A stretch of 64,000 nucleotides of DNA. Origin: JBBIMP01 sp037444305. GTDB taxonomy: Bacteria; Acidobacteriota; UBA6911. Every line of letters begins with the position of its first letter. Within the stretch, counting starts at the first letter, position 1. Position numbers and translations under genes: made by a program. Of this stretch, positions 1-8,083 are shown piece after piece. Location: contig JBBIMP010000017.1 in the NCBI GenBank assembly GCA_037444305.1, positions 31,191-95,190 on the forward strand, read 5' to 3'. The notes under the pieces were generated by a model, which saw only the letters and a list, made by a program, of their open reading frames with translations, ran no database searches and was not told the DNA's origin.

Positions 1-172
1 GTCGCCGCGCCGGAGGGCGGGGGGGTGAATCGTGGGCATGTCCATGGGCGGTTCTCCCTGTGGGCGGTGTCCGGCAGCAAAAATCAGTTTTCCTGGCGGG
101 CATTCCGTGATTGAGTATGCGCATCGCAAAGCGCGTTTGTTGTTCCGACATCACCGCTGGAGGTTATCAAGG

Positions 173-790
173 ATGCTCAACTACATCTGGTTAGCCCTGG
201 TTATTCTTGCCGTAGTCCTCGGGGGAATCAACGGCAAAATCGAGAACGTGACCAAATCGGCCATTGATGCCGCGGGCAACTCCGTCACGATCGCCATCGG
301 CCTGATCGGCGTCATGGCGCTGTGGCTGGGAGTGGTCAGGATCGCCGAGGATGCCGGCCTGATGAGGCTCGTGGCGAAGGCGATCGCGCCCGTGCTGCGC
401 TGGATCTTTCCCGAGGTCCCCCGGGACCACCCCGCAATGGGCAGCATGGTCATGAACATCGCGGCCAACATGCTGGGCCTGAACAATGCCGCCACGCCCC
501 TGGGCCTGAAGGCGATGGAGGACCTCGAGAAGCTGAATCGCAAACCGGGCACGGCGACCAACGCCATGTGCATGTTTCTGACGGTGAACACGGCGGGGGT
601 TCAGCTCATCCCCGCCTCGATGATCAGCCTCATGGCCTCGGCCGGGTCCGCCAATCCCACGGCCATCATCGGGACGACCATTGCCGCGACCTTCATTTCC
701 CTGGTCTTCGGGGTGGCGGCGGCAAAAATCATCGAGAGGTTCTCCCCCTCGCCCACAGCAGAGGATCCTTCGGAAAGGAGTGCGTCATGA
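173..790 (+). CDS. spmA: Spore maturation protein A-like membrane protein (SpmA)
   Basis: A 205-residue membrane protein of the nucleoside-recognition (Gate) domain family. It has a hydrophobic N-terminal helix, a conserved run around NIAANMLGLNNAATPLG and a second conserved block TNAMCMFLTVNTAGVQLIP, both typical of SpmA. An ATG further upstream at 32 is in frame, but the ATG at 173 is preceded by a good GGAGG at about 159-163 and begins the conserved protein, so I use it. The stop overlaps the spmB start (ATGA), so the two are co-translated. The family was named in Bacillus spore dehydration but is widespread in non-sporulating bacteria, where its transport role is not settled. Family assignment is secure, function is not. 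Confidence 0.9.
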   Translation: MLNYIWLALVILAVVLGGINGKIENVTKSAIDAAGNSVTIAIGLIGVMALWLGVVRIAEDAGLMRLVAKAIAPVLRWIFPEVPRDHPAMGSMVMNIAANMLGLNNAATPLGLKAMEDLEKLNRKPGTATNAMCMFLTVNTAGVQLIPASMISLMASAGSANPTAIIGTTIAATFISLVFGVAAAKIIERFSPSPTAEDPSERSAS

Positions 791-1326
791 TGCAGCAGGT
801 GATCAACCAGATTTCCATTTGGGCCATCCCGGTCTTCCTGCTCGCCATCCCGCTGTACGGCGCGCTGCGCGGCGTCAAGGTCTACGAGAGCTTCGTGGAG
901 GGGGCCAAGGAGGGGTTCCAGGTCGGCGTGCGGATCATCCCCTACCTGGTCGCCATCCTGGTGGCGGTCGGGATGCTGCGCGGGGCGGGCGCCATCGACA
1001 TCCTGGCCCACTGGCTGGACCCCGTCCTGCAGCGGATCGGGATGCCGGCCGAGATCCTGCCGCTGGCGATCATGCGCCCGCTGTCCGGAAGCGGTTCGAT
1101 GGGCCTCGTGACCGAGCTGGTGAACGCTCACGGCGCCGATTCGTTCATCTCGCGCCTGGCCGCCACGGCCTACGGGGGGACCGAAACGACTTTCTACGTA
1201 CTGGCGGTCTACTTCGGCGCGGTGGGCATCCGCAAGGTGCGGCACGCGGTCTTCACGGGGCTGTTTGCGGACCTGGTCAGCCTGATCGCGGCGATCGTCA
1301 TCTGCCGCATGGTCTTCGGCGGATGA
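787..1326 (+). CDS. spmB: Spore maturation protein B-like membrane protein (SpmB)
   Basis: A 179-residue membrane protein with the Gate domain. The signature blocks are RPLSGSGSMGLVTELV and AATAYGGTETTFYVLAVYFGAVGIRK, both characteristic of SpmB. About four to five hydrophobic segments are visible. Its ATG overlaps the spmA stop, so the pair forms a two-gene operon and probably one membrane complex. No sporulation gene is nearby, and the surrounding genes suggest a Gram-negative, non-sporulating host, so the spore name is historical here. Confidence 0.9.
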   Translation: MMQQVINQISIWAIPVFLLAIPLYGALRGVKVYESFVEGAKEGFQVGVRIIPYLVAILVAVGMLRGAGAIDILAHWLDPVLQRIGMPAEILPLAIMRPLSGSGSMGLVTELVNAHGADSFISRLAATAYGGTETTFYVLAVYFGAVGIRKVRHAVFTGLFADLVSLIAAIVICRMVFGG

Positions 1327-1720
1327 CGTTTTGAGGACACTGCACTGATCTCCCCGTCGGGGCTCCCGGGGCGGCGATGCGCAAAATGTGAATGAGTATT
1401 GTGTCCCCGATCAGGTATAATTCCGGGCGCCGTTTCCTGAATCACAGGCAGTTTGCGGATTCGTGCCGGGGGCACCTGCGTGAGGAACCGTCCATTCCCG
1501 CCGGTGTGGACAGCGCGCCGCAGTTCCCCCGTTCCGAGGAAAAGCCCGGCCGGGCCGGCAGCACATTGTCGGCGCAGCCTGCTCTTTTCGGCTGGGACTT
1601 TTCTCCAATGCCCAAAAACCCGATCACCCGGGCCTGCAGCGCGGCGACGGGTGTGATCTGGCTGTCTTGCGCCCCCCGGCCCGCACAGCGCCGGGGGAAG
1701 CAGCCGAGAGAGAATTGACC
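1327..1720. other. 394-base intergenic region before hppA
   Basis: No convincing gene. It holds a TATAAT at 1416-1421 without a clear -35 at proper spacing, and several short G+C-rich inverted repeats such as CCCCGTCGGGG near 1351. I see no recognisable riboswitch core. It most likely carries the hppA promoter and leader. Confidence 0.4.
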
Positions 1721-3850
1721 ATGACCGAGTTGACCTCCCTGACTCCATTCCTGGGCTTGGCCGGCATGCTGGCCGCCTTCCTCATCTACCTGTCGATTAC
1801 GCGGCTGCCGGCGGGCTCCGAGGTGATGCAGAAGATCGCCCGGCAGATCCAGCTCGGGGCGATGGCTTTCCTGCGGCGGGAATACTCGGTTCTGGCTTTA
1901 TTCGTGCTCCTCGTCTTTCTCCTGCTGGGCTTCTTCCTCTCCTGGAAGACGGCCGGGGCCTTCATGGGCGGGGCCGCCTGCTCGGCGCTTGCCGGGCTCT
2001 TCGGCATGAGGGCCGCCACGGAGGCCAACGTCCGGACGGCGGAGGCCGCCCGCGCCCATGGCCAGGGGAAGGCGCTCCTGGTCGCCTTCAACGGCGGAGC
2101 CGTCATGGGGGTCAGCGTGGCGAGCCTCGGGCTGCTCGGCGTGGGGACCGCTTTCTATCTCTTCGGCAGACCGGAAACGGCGGGGATCATCAACGGCTTT
2201 GCCATGGGTGCCAGCTCGATCGCGCTGTTCGCGCGCGTGGGCGGCGGCATCTACACCAAGGCCGCGGACGTGGGGGCCGACCTCGTCGGCAAGGTGGAAG
2301 CCGGCATCCCGGAGGACGATCCTCGCAACCCCGGCGTCATCGCCGACAACGTGGGCGACAACGTCGGCGACGTGGCGGGAATGGGCGCCGACATCTTCGA
2401 ATCCTATGTCGGATCTATCGTGGCCACGATTGCCATCGGCGCGACGCTCACCGGCGCCGGCCTCTTCGTCCTGAAGGCCGATCCGGCGGTTGCCGACGAA
2501 TCCATCCGCTCCATCCTGATGGCGCTTCCGATTGTCTTTGCCGGCATCGGCCTGCTGGCCTCCCTCGTGGGCATCGCCTCGCTGACCGTGCTCAAACGGC
2601 TCGCTCCCGCGGCGGCGCTCCGGATCTCCACCTTCATCGCGGCCGTTCTTTTCCTCGGCGGCGCGTTCTGGCTGATCCGCTCCTACGATGTGAGCAACAA
2701 TGTCTTCTGGGCGGTTCTGTTCGGCACCGTTGGGGGGACCGCCATCGGGCTGATCACGGAATACTACACCTCGGCCGCGCCGATCTACCGCGTGGCGCGG
2801 GCCAGCAAGACCGGGTCGGCTACTAACATCATCAGCGGCATAGCCGTCGGCCTGGAGTCGACGGCGCTTCCCGTGATCACGATCTGCGTCGCGATCTACA
2901 TTTCGAACCAGGTCGCGGGTTTGTACGGCATCGGCATCGCGGCCGTCGGCATGCTGGCGACGGTGGGCATCACCATGTCGGTGGACGCCTACGGGCCGAT
3001 CGCCGATAACGCCGGCGGCATCTCGGAGATGTCCGGCCTGGGGCCGGTGGTGCGCAAGATCACCGACGGGCTCGACTCGCTGGGCAACACGACGGCGGCC
3101 ATCGGGAAGGGATTCGCGATCGGTTCCGCCGCCCTGACGGCGCTGGCGCTCTTCGCCGCCTACTCGCAGGCCGTTTCGGCCGGCATCGTGGCCCGGCTCG
3201 AATCCATGATGCAGGCGGGGACGGCTCTCGAAGGGGAGTGGAAGAGATACGCGACGCTGCTCGCCGGCGGCGAGTTCCCGCTGCAAATCATTGTCACCGA
3301 TCCCGGGGTGGTCATCGGCCTGTTCCTGGGCGGCATCCTGCCCTTCTTCGTGGCAGCGCTCACAATGACCTCCGTGGGAAGGGCGGCGGAGCAGATGGTC
3401 AATGAGATCCGCCGGCAGTTCCGCGAAATCCCCGGCCTGCTGCAGGGGGAGCCCGGTGCGGTTCCCGACGCGGCGCGCTGCGTGGACATCTCCACGAGGG
3501 CCGCGCTGCGCGAGATGGTTCTGCCGGGGATTTCGGCGGTGCTGGCGCCTGTCCTGGTGGGATTCCTCCTCGGTCCCGCAGCGCTCGGCGGCATGCTGGC
3601 CGGGGCGACTGTCTCGGGCGTCATGCTGGCCCTGATGATGGCCAATGCCGGGGGTGCGTGGGACAACGCCAAGAAGGCCATCGAGAAGGGAGAGATGGAA
3701 GGCGAGGGCAAAGGAAGCGAAGCCCACAAGGCGGCCGTCGTCGGAGACACGGTGGGCGACCCGTTCAAGGATACCTGCGGGCCCGCCATGAACATTCTCA
3801 TCAAGCTGATGTCCGTCGTCTCCCTGGTGATCGCACCCACCCTGATATAG
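1721..3850 (+). CDS. hppA: Membrane-bound ion-translocating pyrophosphatase, K+-dependent type
   Basis: A 709-residue integral membrane pyrophosphatase that couples PPi hydrolysis to pumping H+ or Na+ across the inner membrane. The PPi-Mg binding motifs are DVGADLVGKVE, the DNVGDNVGDVAGMGAD loop and, near the C terminus, GDTVGDPFKDTCGPAMNIL. The K+-site region reads GNTTAAIGKGFAIGSA: alanine where K+-independent enzymes carry lysine, so K+ dependence is predicted from family knowledge. The ATG at 1721 gives the standard N terminus; an in-frame upstream start at 1667 would add 18 non-conserved residues. H+ versus Na+ specificity cannot be decided by eye. A fragment of a second, divergent pyrophosphatase lies directly downstream. 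Confidence 0.95.
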   Translation: MTELTSLTPFLGLAGMLAAFLIYLSITRLPAGSEVMQKIARQIQLGAMAFLRREYSVLALFVLLVFLLLGFFLSWKTAGAFMGGAACSALAGLFGMRAATEANVRTAEAARAHGQGKALLVAFNGGAVMGVSVASLGLLGVGTAFYLFGRPETAGIINGFAMGASSIALFARVGGGIYTKAADVGADLVGKVEAGIPEDDPRNPGVIADNVGDNVGDVAGMGADIFESYVGSIVATIAIGATLTGAGLFVLKADPAVADESIRSILMALPIVFAGIGLLASLVGIASLTVLKRLAPAAALRISTFIAAVLFLGGAFWLIRSYDVSNNVFWAVLFGTVGGTAIGLITEYYTSAAPIYRVARASKTGSATNIISGIAVGLESTALPVITICVAIYISNQVAGLYGIGIAAVGMLATVGITMSVDAYGPIADNAGGISEMSGLGPVVRKITDGLDSLGNTTAAIGKGFAIGSAALTALALFAAYSQAVSAGIVARLESMMQAGTALEGEWKRYATLLAGGEFPLQIIVTDPGVVIGLFLGGILPFFVAALTMTSVGRAAEQMVNEIRRQFREIPGLLQGEPGAVPDAARCVDISTRAALREMVLPGISAVLAPVLVGFLLGPAALGGMLAGATVSGVMLALMMANAGGAWDNAKKAIEKGEMEGEGKGSEAHKAAVVGDTVGDPFKDTCGPAMNILIKLMSVVSLVIAPTLI

Positions 3851-3957
3851 AGCTCCGGCAGGGCCGGCGGCAGGGGCTGCGGGCGGGACGACGGATCGGC
3901 GGGAGGTTTCGCATGCACCGGTGGGTGCAGTCGAGTCCCGGTCGCTCTGAGTTAGCC

Positions 3958-4546
3958 CGCCGGATCCGCGCCGCAGGTCTGGCCGCGGCTGCTGGTGTGG
4001 CTCTTCGTCATGCGCATCCTGATGATCGTCGCCGGCGGCCTCTCCTACAACCTGAGCCACGCCGCCGCGCTGCTGCGGTACCGCTCCGCAAGGGATGTCC
4101 ACTTCGAAACTCCGCTGACCGCCCTCGTCTGGATCACGTCCGCGGTCTCGGTCGGCCTGACCTACGCGGCATCCTTCGTGCTGCTGCGCGACCTGGGAGA
4201 CGGTTCCCTCTGGTGGAAGCTGTCGACGATCATCACCTGCGGGACCATGGCCGGCGCCGTCATACCGGAACTGGTCAAGGTGTTCACGTCGACCCGGTCG
4301 GCGCACGTCCGCGAGATCGTCACCTCCTCCCGCGAGGGGGGCGCCTCCCTCAACATCCTTTCGCGCGTGGTGGCCGGCAACTTCAGCGCCTACTGGCTCG
4401 GCCTGGCGGTGGTCTTCCTCATGGGCTTCGCCCACGCCGTCGGCTCGCACGGCCTCGGCGAGCTGATGCAGGCGGGCGTTTTCTTCCTGCTCGCGCTGGT
4501 GTTCGTAAGAAAATCGTTTTACGGTATGAGGATTCAGACTTCATAG
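3958..4546 (+). pseudogene. Internal fragment of a second, divergent membrane pyrophosphatase
   Basis: The open frame, with a possible GTG at 3995, encodes hydrophobic segments followed by WWKLSTIITCGTMAGAVIPE, LVKVFTSTRSAHVREIVTSS and REGGASLNILSRVVAGNFSA. I recognise these as the central part of the longer (about 800-residue) pyrophosphatase subfamily. Everything needed for catalysis is missing: no DVGAD motif, no DNVGDN loop and no C-terminal GDTVGDPFKDT. The frame opens after a TAG around 3955 with unrelated residues and ends at a TAG. It follows the intact hppA by about 100 bases. The full gene was probably deleted at both ends. An alternative, a short membrane protein that evolved from it, is less likely. 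Confidence 0.7.
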
Positions 4547-4591
4547 GCGGCCGGGTGAAGGAGGGACAGCGAACGCCGGGGAGTTGAGGAT

Positions 4592-5560
4592 ATGTCTTTT
4601 GCAGTGAAGCTTACCGCGATCCTGACGCTGGCCTGCGCCGGCTTTGTCGCCTGCGGCGAACGGGACCGGCTCGCCATCGCCGTGGTGCCGAAGGGGCAAT
4701 CACACATTTTCTGGAAGACGGTGCATGCCGGCGCGGTGGCCGCCGGCCGGGAGATGGACGTCGAGATCCGGTGGAACGGGCCGGCGTCGGAGATCGATTT
4801 CACCCGCCAGATCAACATCGTCGACGATTTCATCAACCAGCGGGTCGACGGCATCGCGCTGGCGCCGTCCCACGGCGAGACGATGGTCCAGATGGTGGAG
4901 CGGGCCGAAGAGGAGGGGATCCCGGTGACCATCTTCGACTCGGGCATCCGCAGCGGCCGCTATGTCAGCTACGTCTCGACCGACAACTACAACGGTGGCG
5001 TGTTGGCCGCGCAGCGGATGGGGGAGATCCTCCCCCCGGGAGGGCGCCTGGCGATGATCGGCACCATCCCGGGAAGCGTCTCCACCGGCGAGCGCGAGAA
5101 CGGCTTCCGCGACGCGCTGGCCGCGCGATTCCCGTCGCTGAAGATTGTGGAGTTCCAGTACGGCATGGCCGACCGGGCGCGCGGGCTGGCTGTCGCCGAG
5201 GACATACTCACGGCGCACCCCGAGCTCGACGGCATGTTCTGCAGCAACGAATCCGGGACGCTGGGGGCGGTCCAGGCGGCGAAGTCGCGCGACGTCGCCG
5301 GGAAACTGAAGATCGTCGGCTTCGACACTTCGCCCACCCTGATCGAGGATCTCCGCGCCGGCATCCTCGATTCCCTCGTGGTGCAGAATCCCTTCCGGAT
5401 GGGATATCTTGCCGTCAAGACGCTGGTGGATTACCTCCGCGGCACGCCGCCCGAGGCGCGGATCGACACCGGAGCCACGGTCGTGACCCTGGACAACATC
5501 GATTTGCCCGAAGTGGCAGACCTGGTCAACCCGCCGATCGAGAAATACCTGGGCAAATGA
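4592..5560 (+). CDS. Sugar-type ABC transporter substrate-binding lipoprotein
   Basis: A 322-residue periplasmic binding protein of the RbsB/Peripla_BP_4 family. A short hydrophobic leader ending in a Cys (LACAG or FVACG, residues about 14-21) indicates a lipoprotein anchored outside the inner membrane. The type-I fold is visible: IAVVPKGQSHIFWKTVHAGA at the start of lobe one, DGIALAPSH, a hinge-adjacent STDNYNGGVLAAQRM, and GFDTSPTLIEDLRAGILDSLV near the end. The ligand is probably a pentose or a related small sugar, but cannot be read from sequence. The stop overlaps the ATPase start, so the three genes form one importer operon. Confidence 0.9.
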   Translation: MSFAVKLTAILTLACAGFVACGERDRLAIAVVPKGQSHIFWKTVHAGAVAAGREMDVEIRWNGPASEIDFTRQINIVDDFINQRVDGIALAPSHGETMVQMVERAEEEGIPVTIFDSGIRSGRYVSYVSTDNYNGGVLAAQRMGEILPPGGRLAMIGTIPGSVSTGERENGFRDALAARFPSLKIVEFQYGMADRARGLAVAEDILTAHPELDGMFCSNESGTLGAVQAAKSRDVAGKLKIVGFDTSPTLIEDLRAGILDSLVVQNPFRMGYLAVKTLVDYLRGTPPEARIDTGATVVTLDNIDLPEVADLVNPPIEKYLGK

Positions 5561-7080
5561 GCATGGCGGTGCCGCTCCTCGAAATGAAGGGGATCGTCAA
5601 GTCCTTCTCGGGCAACCGCGTGCTCGACGGGGTGGATCTGGCTGTCTTCGCGGGGGAGGTGCACGCCCTCGTGGGGGAAAACGGCGCGGGCAAATCGACC
5701 CTGATGAAGATCCTGTACGGCATCCACACGATGGACGCCGGGTCGATCGAAATGGTCGGTTCGCCGATCTCGCTCTCCAATCCGCACGAAGCCCGCGAGG
5801 CCGGCGTGAGCATGGTATTCCAGGAACACACCCTCGCGCCTCACCTGACGGTGGCCGAAAACGTCTTTCTGGGGATCGAGCCCCGCCGGAAAGGCTTTGT
5901 CGTCGACAACGCGCGGATGCGCTCAGCCGCGGCCGCGGTCCTGGCAGCCCACGGTTTTCCCCTTGCGGCCTCGTCCCGCGTGGCCGGCCTGAGCAATGCC
6001 GGCAGGCAGCTCGTCGAAATCGCCAGGGCGCTGGCGACGGCGAAGCGCGTCGTGGTGATGGACGAGCCGACGGCGGCCCTCTCCCGTAACGAGAGCGAGG
6101 AGTTGTTCCGCATTATCCGGGAGCTGAAGGGTAAGGGATTGGCGGTGGTCTACATTTCCCACAAGCTGGAGGAGCTGACCGGCCTGGCCGACCGCATCAC
6201 GATCCTGCGGGATGGCCGCCGCGTTTTCAGCGGCGGCGTCGCGTCGATCGAGAGCGGCGAGATCATACGGCACATGGTGGGCCGGGAGATTACCGCGCTC
6301 TATCCTTCCCGGCAGGCGCCGGCGGAGGAAACCGCGCTGGACGTCAGGGGCCTCGGGGACGGGCGGCGCTACCGCGGCGTTTCGTTTGCGCTGCGGCGCG
6401 GAGAAATCCTGGGAGTCGCCGGTCTGGTGGGGGCCGGCCGGACGGCGCTGGCGCACGGAATTTTCGGGCTGCGCCCGCCCCGCGAGGGGAAGATGCTGCT
6501 CGGCGGCATGCCGGTGAGATTCGACCGGCCCGGACAGGCGGTCCGGGCGGGGCTGGCCTACCTGACGGAGGATCGCCAGATGTCGGGCCTGTTCCCCCAC
6601 CTTTCGGTGGTGCAGAACATCTCGGTGGCCGCACTGGAGCGTGCAGCGGCCGGCATCTTCCTCAGGCCCCGCGAGGAGGCGAGCCGCTGCGGCCGGTTCA
6701 TCCGCGACCTCGGGATCCGGGTCCGCTCCGGCGCGGAGCCTGTCTGCCGCCTCAGCGGAGGAAATCAGCAGAAAGCCCTGATCGCCCGTTGGCTGTATGC
6801 GGGATCGAAGGTCCTGATCCTGGACGAACCGACGCAGGGTGTCGACCTGGGTGCGCGGGCCGAGATCTACCGGATCATCCGGGATCTGGCGGCCGAGGGA
6901 GCCGCCGTGCTGATGATCTCCTCCGACCTGCCGGAGATCCTGGGGATGAGCCACCGCGTGCTCGTGATGCGCCGCGGGGAGGTCACGGCCGAACTCGCAG
7001 CGGCAGAGACCGACCAGGAGGAGATCATGCGCTTTGCGGCGCTGGAGGCGGGCGGCCGCCAGTCCGCCTGGGAACAATAG
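5557..7080 (+). CDS. Sugar ABC transporter ATP-binding protein (RbsA/MglA type)
   Basis: A 507-residue protein with two fused ABC ATPase domains, as in RbsA. The first domain has a complete Walker A (GENGAGKST), signature-region LSNAGRQLVEIARAL and Walker B VVVMDEPTAALS. The second has the degenerate Walker A typical of this family (GLVGAGRTALA), a good signature LSGGNQQKALIARWL and Walker B VLILDEPTQGVDLG. The start overlaps the stop of the binding protein (ATGA). It energises sugar import with the permease 3 bases downstream. Confidence 0.93.
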   Translation: MSMAVPLLEMKGIVKSFSGNRVLDGVDLAVFAGEVHALVGENGAGKSTLMKILYGIHTMDAGSIEMVGSPISLSNPHEAREAGVSMVFQEHTLAPHLTVAENVFLGIEPRRKGFVVDNARMRSAAAAVLAAHGFPLAASSRVAGLSNAGRQLVEIARALATAKRVVVMDEPTAALSRNESEELFRIIRELKGKGLAVVYISHKLEELTGLADRITILRDGRRVFSGGVASIESGEIIRHMVGREITALYPSRQAPAEETALDVRGLGDGRRYRGVSFALRRGEILGVAGLVGAGRTALAHGIFGLRPPREGKMLLGGMPVRFDRPGQAVRAGLAYLTEDRQMSGLFPHLSVVQNISVAALERAAAGIFLRPREEASRCGRFIRDLGIRVRSGAEPVCRLSGGNQQKALIARWLYAGSKVLILDEPTQGVDLGARAEIYRIIRDLAAEGAAVLMISSDLPEILGMSHRVLVMRRGEVTAELAAAETDQEEIMRFAALEAGGRQSAWEQ

Positions 7081-7083
7081 ATC

Positions 7084-8055
7084 ATGAGCCGACAGACGCG
7101 GGTGCGCGAATTGCTGAAAAAGATCATTCCCTTCGCGAGCTTGATCTTCCTGTTCATTTTCCTCTCGATGGCCTCGCCCTACTTTCTCACCGTGAACAAC
7201 CTGTTCTCGGTCATCCGCCAGACGGCGGTGATCACCATCATGGCGATCGGGATGACCGTGGTGATGGCCTCGGGCGGGATCGACCTGTCGGTCGGTTCAA
7301 TGGTCGGATTCACCGGGGTGCTGGGCGCCATGCTGATCGCCGGCGGGTTTCCCGTCTCGCTTGCCGTTGCGGGATCCATGCTTGCAGGCGCCTCCTGCGG
7401 CCTGGTCAACGGCGCGGCGGTCACCACCCTCAGGATACCCCCCTTCATCGCGACCCTCGGGGCGTTGGGCATATACCGCGGCCTGACGCTGATCATCACC
7501 GGAGGCGTGCCGGTGGCCAACCTGAGCCGCGATTTCGGCGTGCTCGCCACGGGAACGCTCTTCGGTGTCATCCCGGTGCCTTTGGCGATCCTGCTGTTCG
7601 TCGCAGTCATCGTCCACCTGTTTCTCGAGTACACGACGCTGGGGAGGTATGCCTACGCGATCGGCAGCAACTTCGAGGCGGCGCGCTGTGCAGGCATCCG
7701 GACGAAGGAAGTCACGATTCTCATCTATGGCCTGTGCGGCGCGCTGGCAGGCCTGGCGGGAATGATCGAGTCGGCCCGCCTGGTCACGGGCCAGCCGACC
7801 GCGGGCGAAGGGTACGAGCTGAGGGTGATTGCGGCGGTGGTGATCGGCGGCGGCAGCCTGAACGGAGGCCAGGGGACGGTGCTCGGGACGATCGTCGGCT
7901 CGCTCATCATGGGACTGCTCAGCAACGGCTGCAACCTGCTCGGGATCTCGCCCTTCCTTCAGCAGGTCATCATCGGCGCGGTCATCGTGCTGGCCGTGAC
8001 CTTCGACGAATACCAGCGGCGGTCGCTGGGAGCGGAAACGGCCAAGTCGGGCTAG
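7084..8055 (+). CDS. Sugar ABC transporter permease (RbsC type)
   Basis: A 323-residue inner-membrane permease of the branched-chain amino acid/ribose permease superfamily. Diagnostic blocks are MTVVMASGGIDLSVGSMVGF, GRYAYAIGSNFEAARCAGI and IGGGSLNGGQGTVLGTIVGS. Eight or more hydrophobic segments are visible. It completes the binding protein-ATPase-permease operon and is convergent with the HerA-like gene, with only 28 bases between them. Confidence 0.93.
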   Translation: MSRQTRVRELLKKIIPFASLIFLFIFLSMASPYFLTVNNLFSVIRQTAVITIMAIGMTVVMASGGIDLSVGSMVGFTGVLGAMLIAGGFPVSLAVAGSMLAGASCGLVNGAAVTTLRIPPFIATLGALGIYRGLTLIITGGVPVANLSRDFGVLATGTLFGVIPVPLAILLFVAVIVHLFLEYTTLGRYAYAIGSNFEAARCAGIRTKEVTILIYGLCGALAGLAGMIESARLVTGQPTAGEGYELRVIAAVVIGGGSLNGGQGTVLGTIVGSLIMGLLSNGCNLLGISPFLQQVIIGAVIVLAVTFDEYQRRSLGAETAKSG

Positions 8056-8056
8056 G

Positions 8057-8074
8057 TTTTCAAGACCTGACACC
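8057..8074 (-). repeat. Half copy of a TGTCAGG(C/T)CTTGAA motif
   Basis: The minus strand reads GGTGTCAGGTCTTGAAAA in the short gap between the convergent permease and HerA-like genes. The same motif forms both arms of the palindrome at 12749-12828, so this looks like a single arm of that element. One short match is weak evidence alone. Confidence 0.35.
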
Positions 8075-8083
8075 GGACATGGC

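Noticed and set aside
322..1326. 334-residue long frame beginning inside spmA
   Set aside because: Only its 3' part (from 787) is a real gene; the upstream part is low-complexity out-of-frame translation of spmA.
1327..1720. Fluoride or other riboswitch upstream of the pyrophosphatase
   Set aside because: No recognisable core sequence; only generic G+C-rich inverted repeats.
1898..4450. 850-residue open frame opposite hppA
   Set aside because: It is an Arg/Gly/His-rich shadow of the G+C-rich hppA coding strand with no recognisable domain.
4771..5556. 262-residue N-terminal extension of the ABC ATPase
   Set aside because: It lies in another frame of the binding-protein gene and has no conserved residues; the ATPase starts at 5557.
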